Below are positions 6,217 through 7,635 of a stretch of DNA of 7,635 nt, one piece after another. The DNA comes from Treponema sp. (GTDB lineage Bacteria; Spirochaetota; Spirochaetia; Treponematales; Breznakiellaceae), in NCBI GenBank assembly GCA_031271075.1, contig JAISWN010000271.1:1-7635 (forward strand). Reading direction: 5' to 3'. Each line of letters opens with the position of its first letter. Position 1 is the first letter of the stretch. Made by a program: the position numbers and the translations under genes. A model generated the notes under the pieces. That model was not told the DNA's origin. It was given only the letters and a program-made list of their open reading frames with translations, and made no database searches.

Positions 6217-7206
6217 ATGGAATTCCTGATAGCCGTACCCAATCCTGAAATGCGCCGTTTCATTTTCCACGAAGAAGGGCTCCGCCGTTTATCCGCTCTG
6301 GGCAATATCCGGTGGCTTGAAGAAGGACAGGAACTTTGCGGGGAAATCGGCAAAATAGATATTGCCTTAAGCACCTGGCGTTCCCCCCGTTTCGACGAAG
6401 CGGTCATTGAGCAGGCGGATCGTTTAAAACTTCTGGCCCACTGCGCGGGAACCGTGGTTCCCTATGTGGTTCCCGGATTGTTTAGTTCCGGTATCCGGGT
6501 GGTAAATTCAAATTATGCCCTGGCCCGTTCCACGGCGGAATTTACCATGGCCCATATTCTTGCCGGGGTCTGGCGCATAAAGGAGTATGAAGCGGTTTTG
6601 AGGAACGGCGGATGGTCGAACCCCAGGGAAAAAATGCCCGGGGGCCTCTACAGAACCGTTATCGGTATTGTGGGCATGGGCCTTATCGCCCGCCTGGTAA
6701 TAGATTTGCTGCGGCCCTTTGAATGCCGGTTCCTTTTGAACGACGGATACCTGCCGGACGACGTGGCTCGGAAGCTGGGCGGCGAGCCGGTTACCCTGGA
6801 CGAACTCTGTCAAAGAAGCGATGTCATAACCATTCATCATACCCTGACGGAAAAGACCCGGGGTATCTTCGGAACCAGGCAGTTCTCCCTGATGAAAGAT
6901 AATGCGCTGCTGGTTAATACCGCCAGGGGGCCTATTGTAGACAAGGATGCCCTCCTTGAGGCCGCCCAAGAGGGCCGTATCTATATCTCCCTCGATGTTT
7001 ATGACCAGGAGCCTTCTTCCGAAGACTCGATTATCCTGTCAAAATATGATAAAGTCACCTGTACCCCCCATATAGGGGGCCATTGTTCCATCTGGCACGA
7101 GCGCCTGTTTGGGGATGCGGTCGATGAAATTGAACGCTTTATCAAGGGGGAAGAACTTACCCGGGAAGTGAAGCTGGAAGATTACCGGCGGCAGAGTCTT
7201 TATTAA
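6217..7206 (+). CDS. D-isomer-specific 2-hydroxyacid dehydrogenase family protein
   Basis: Cytoplasmic NAD-dependent oxidoreductase interconverting a D-2-hydroxy acid and a 2-oxo acid. ATG 6217 has AAGGAG (6204-6209) 7 nt upstream. It has 329 residues, the standard length for the two-domain form without an ACT domain. The nucleotide-binding loop is GIVGMGLIA (residues 150-158): GxGxxA instead of the usual GxGxxG. D176 at the end of the second strand favours NAD over NADP. The catalytic triad is complete: Arg237 in NTARGPIVD, Glu265 in LDVYDQEP and His285 in TPHIGGH. It follows the permeases by 42 nt on the same strand, so it is probably co-transcribed and acts on a product of the imported compound, perhaps a sugar acid. 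Glyoxylate/hydroxypyruvate reductase-like and phosphoglycerate dehydrogenase-like roles are alternatives. Family is certain, substrate unknown. Confidence 0.93.
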   Translation: MEFLIAVPNPEMRRFIFHEEGLRRLSALGNIRWLEEGQELCGEIGKIDIALSTWRSPRFDEAVIEQADRLKLLAHCAGTVVPYVVPGLFSSGIRVVNSNYALARSTAEFTMAHILAGVWRIKEYEAVLRNGGWSNPREKMPGGLYRTVIGIVGMGLIARLVIDLLRPFECRFLLNDGYLPDDVARKLGGEPVTLDELCQRSDVITIHHTLTEKTRGIFGTRQFSLMKDNALLVNTARGPIVDKDALLEAAQEGRIYISLDVYDQEPSSEDSIILSKYDKVTCTPHIGGHCSIWHERLFGDAVDEIERFIKGEELTREVKLEDYRRQSLY

Positions 7207-7221
7207 GCGAAGCTCCGGGAG

Positions 7222-7249
7222 AACAACATACCTCCAGGACGAGGTTGTT
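7222..7249 (+). other. Imperfect hairpin after the dehydrogenase gene
   Basis: AACAA (7222-7226) and CCTC (7231-7234) pair with TTGTT (7245-7249) and GAGG (7241-7244), with a four-base bulge on the left arm. No T-run follows, so termination is doubtful. It may mark an mRNA 3' structure or be chance. Confidence 0.25.
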
Positions 7250-7265
7250 GATAAATTCAAAGCAG

Positions 7266-7294
7266 CTTTCCCCAAAACTGAAGTTTTGGGAAAG
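7266..7294. repeat. Palindromic element, copy 2 (inverted relative to copy 1)
   Basis: CTTTCCC and AAAAC pair with GTTTT and GGGAAAG around a TGAA loop, with one extra C on the left arm. This forms a strong 12-bp hairpin in the dehydrogenase-isomerase spacer. The reverse complement closely matches 4184-4214. A T8 run at 7308-7315 lies 13 nt beyond the stem, too far for a classical terminator, though partial termination is possible. Confidence 0.7.
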
Positions 7295-7327
7295 TCTCGA
7301 TAATTAGTTTTTTTTAGAAGGAGTCAG

Positions 7328-7635
7328 ATGAAGTTATCTTTTACTACCCTCGGGTGTCCGGACTGGTCTTTTGCCAGGATCCTGGAGGAGGCGCAAAAAA
7401 TGGGGTACTCAGGCATTGAGATCCGGGGGCTTGAGGACAAGATGCTGGCCGAGGAAATCGTGCAGTTTTTCCCGGAAAACAGGGAAGCTACCCTGGCCGC
7501 CCTGAAAGCCCATAACCTGGAAATGGTCGGCTTCGGCAGTTCGGTGCGCTTTGACGATGTCGAAAAATTCGACAGCATGGCAGCCGAGGGGAAGCGGGCC
7601 ATAGACGTATGCCAATTTATGGGCATCCCCGCGGT
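7328..7635 (+). CDS. Sugar phosphate isomerase/epimerase (xylose isomerase-like TIM barrel) family protein, 5' part only
   Basis: Begins at ATG 7328, with AAGGAG (7318-7323) 4 nt upstream, and is open to the right edge (102 complete codons). The N-terminus MKLSFTTLGCPDWSF, followed by AQKMGYSGIEIRGL, is the first beta strand and helix of the AP-endonuclease-2/IolE-like TIM-barrel fold. LKAHNLEMVGFGSSVRFDD matches its second and third elements, and AIDVCQFMGIP the start of the next helix-strand unit. Such proteins isomerise or epimerise sugars, sugar phosphates or inosose derivatives using a divalent metal; the metal ligands would lie beyond the window. Same strand as the transporter and dehydrogenase, 121 nt after the latter, with the palindromic repeat in between. 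Probably part of the same catabolic unit. Family confident, reaction unknown. Confidence 0.88.
   Translation, partial: MKLSFTTLGCPDWSFARILEEAQKMGYSGIEIRGLEDKMLAEEIVQFFPENREATLAALKAHNLEMVGFGSSVRFDDVEKFDSMAAEGKRAIDVCQFMGIPA

Noticed and set aside
6185..6229. 14-codon mini-ORF overlapping the dehydrogenase start, as a possible leader peptide
   Set aside because: No Shine-Dalgarno precedes it, it lies within a direct repeat, and it overlaps the dehydrogenase start in another frame. It is most likely chance.
7266..7315. Palindrome plus T8 run as a rho-independent terminator before the isomerase gene
   Set aside because: The T-run is separated from the stem by 13 bases, and the stem recurs in inverted orientation at 4184-4214 without a T-run, so a dispersed repeat explains it better.

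Overview
The window carries part of a carbohydrate-uptake and catabolism locus with a dedicated regulator, from a bacterium of roughly balanced base composition. The best guess for the source is a spirochaete of the termite-gut Treponema type. The grounds are the AraC/YesN-type regulator beside a LipO-like binding protein and LplB/YtcP-like permeases, the long poly-G tract, and the general codon style. Paenibacillus-like Firmicutes carry the same gene set, so the assignment is an inference and not proof.

Layout. Positions 2292 to 1 (minus strand) encode a membrane-anchored AraC/YesN-type regulator: an N-terminal transmembrane helix, an extracytoplasmic sensor, a second helix, a cytoplasmic linker and a C-terminal AraC DNA-binding domain that runs off the left edge. 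Its reading frame is broken in this sequence by a run of 13 G (plus-strand C, 2245-2257) just before the first membrane helix; 12 G would restore a continuous frame of 763 residues. Positions 2293-2555 form a divergent intergenic region holding a near-consensus promoter for the regulator, direct repeats, and nested inverted repeats upstream of the plus-strand genes. Positions 2556-4178 encode an extracellular sugar-binding protein. A GC-rich terminator follows (4238-4265). Two permease genes (4292-5248 and 5248-6174, overlapping by one base), a D-2-hydroxyacid dehydrogenase gene (6217-7206) and the 5' part of a sugar-phosphate isomerase/epimerase-like gene (7328 to the right edge) complete the window.

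How the parts work together (inference). The regulator probably senses an extracellular ligand, or the liganded binding protein, and activates the divergent transport operon. The binding protein delivers a sugar or oligosaccharide to the LplB/YtcP-type permease pair. No ATPase gene is present, so a shared MsmX-like ATPase encoded elsewhere would have to energise it. The dehydrogenase and the TIM-barrel isomerase would then process a hydroxy-acid or sugar-acid intermediate. The substrate cannot be read from the sequence.

The most notable point is the homopolymer at the start of the regulator. It could make the whole locus an ON/OFF (phase-variable) system, or be read through by slippage, or be a sequencing error. 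Other points are a duplicated Shine-Dalgarno/start cassette and a missing lipobox cysteine in the binding protein, an in-frame 15-bp triplication in the regulator, a multi-stem structure in the divergent region, and two inverted copies of one palindromic element flanking the permease/dehydrogenase block.
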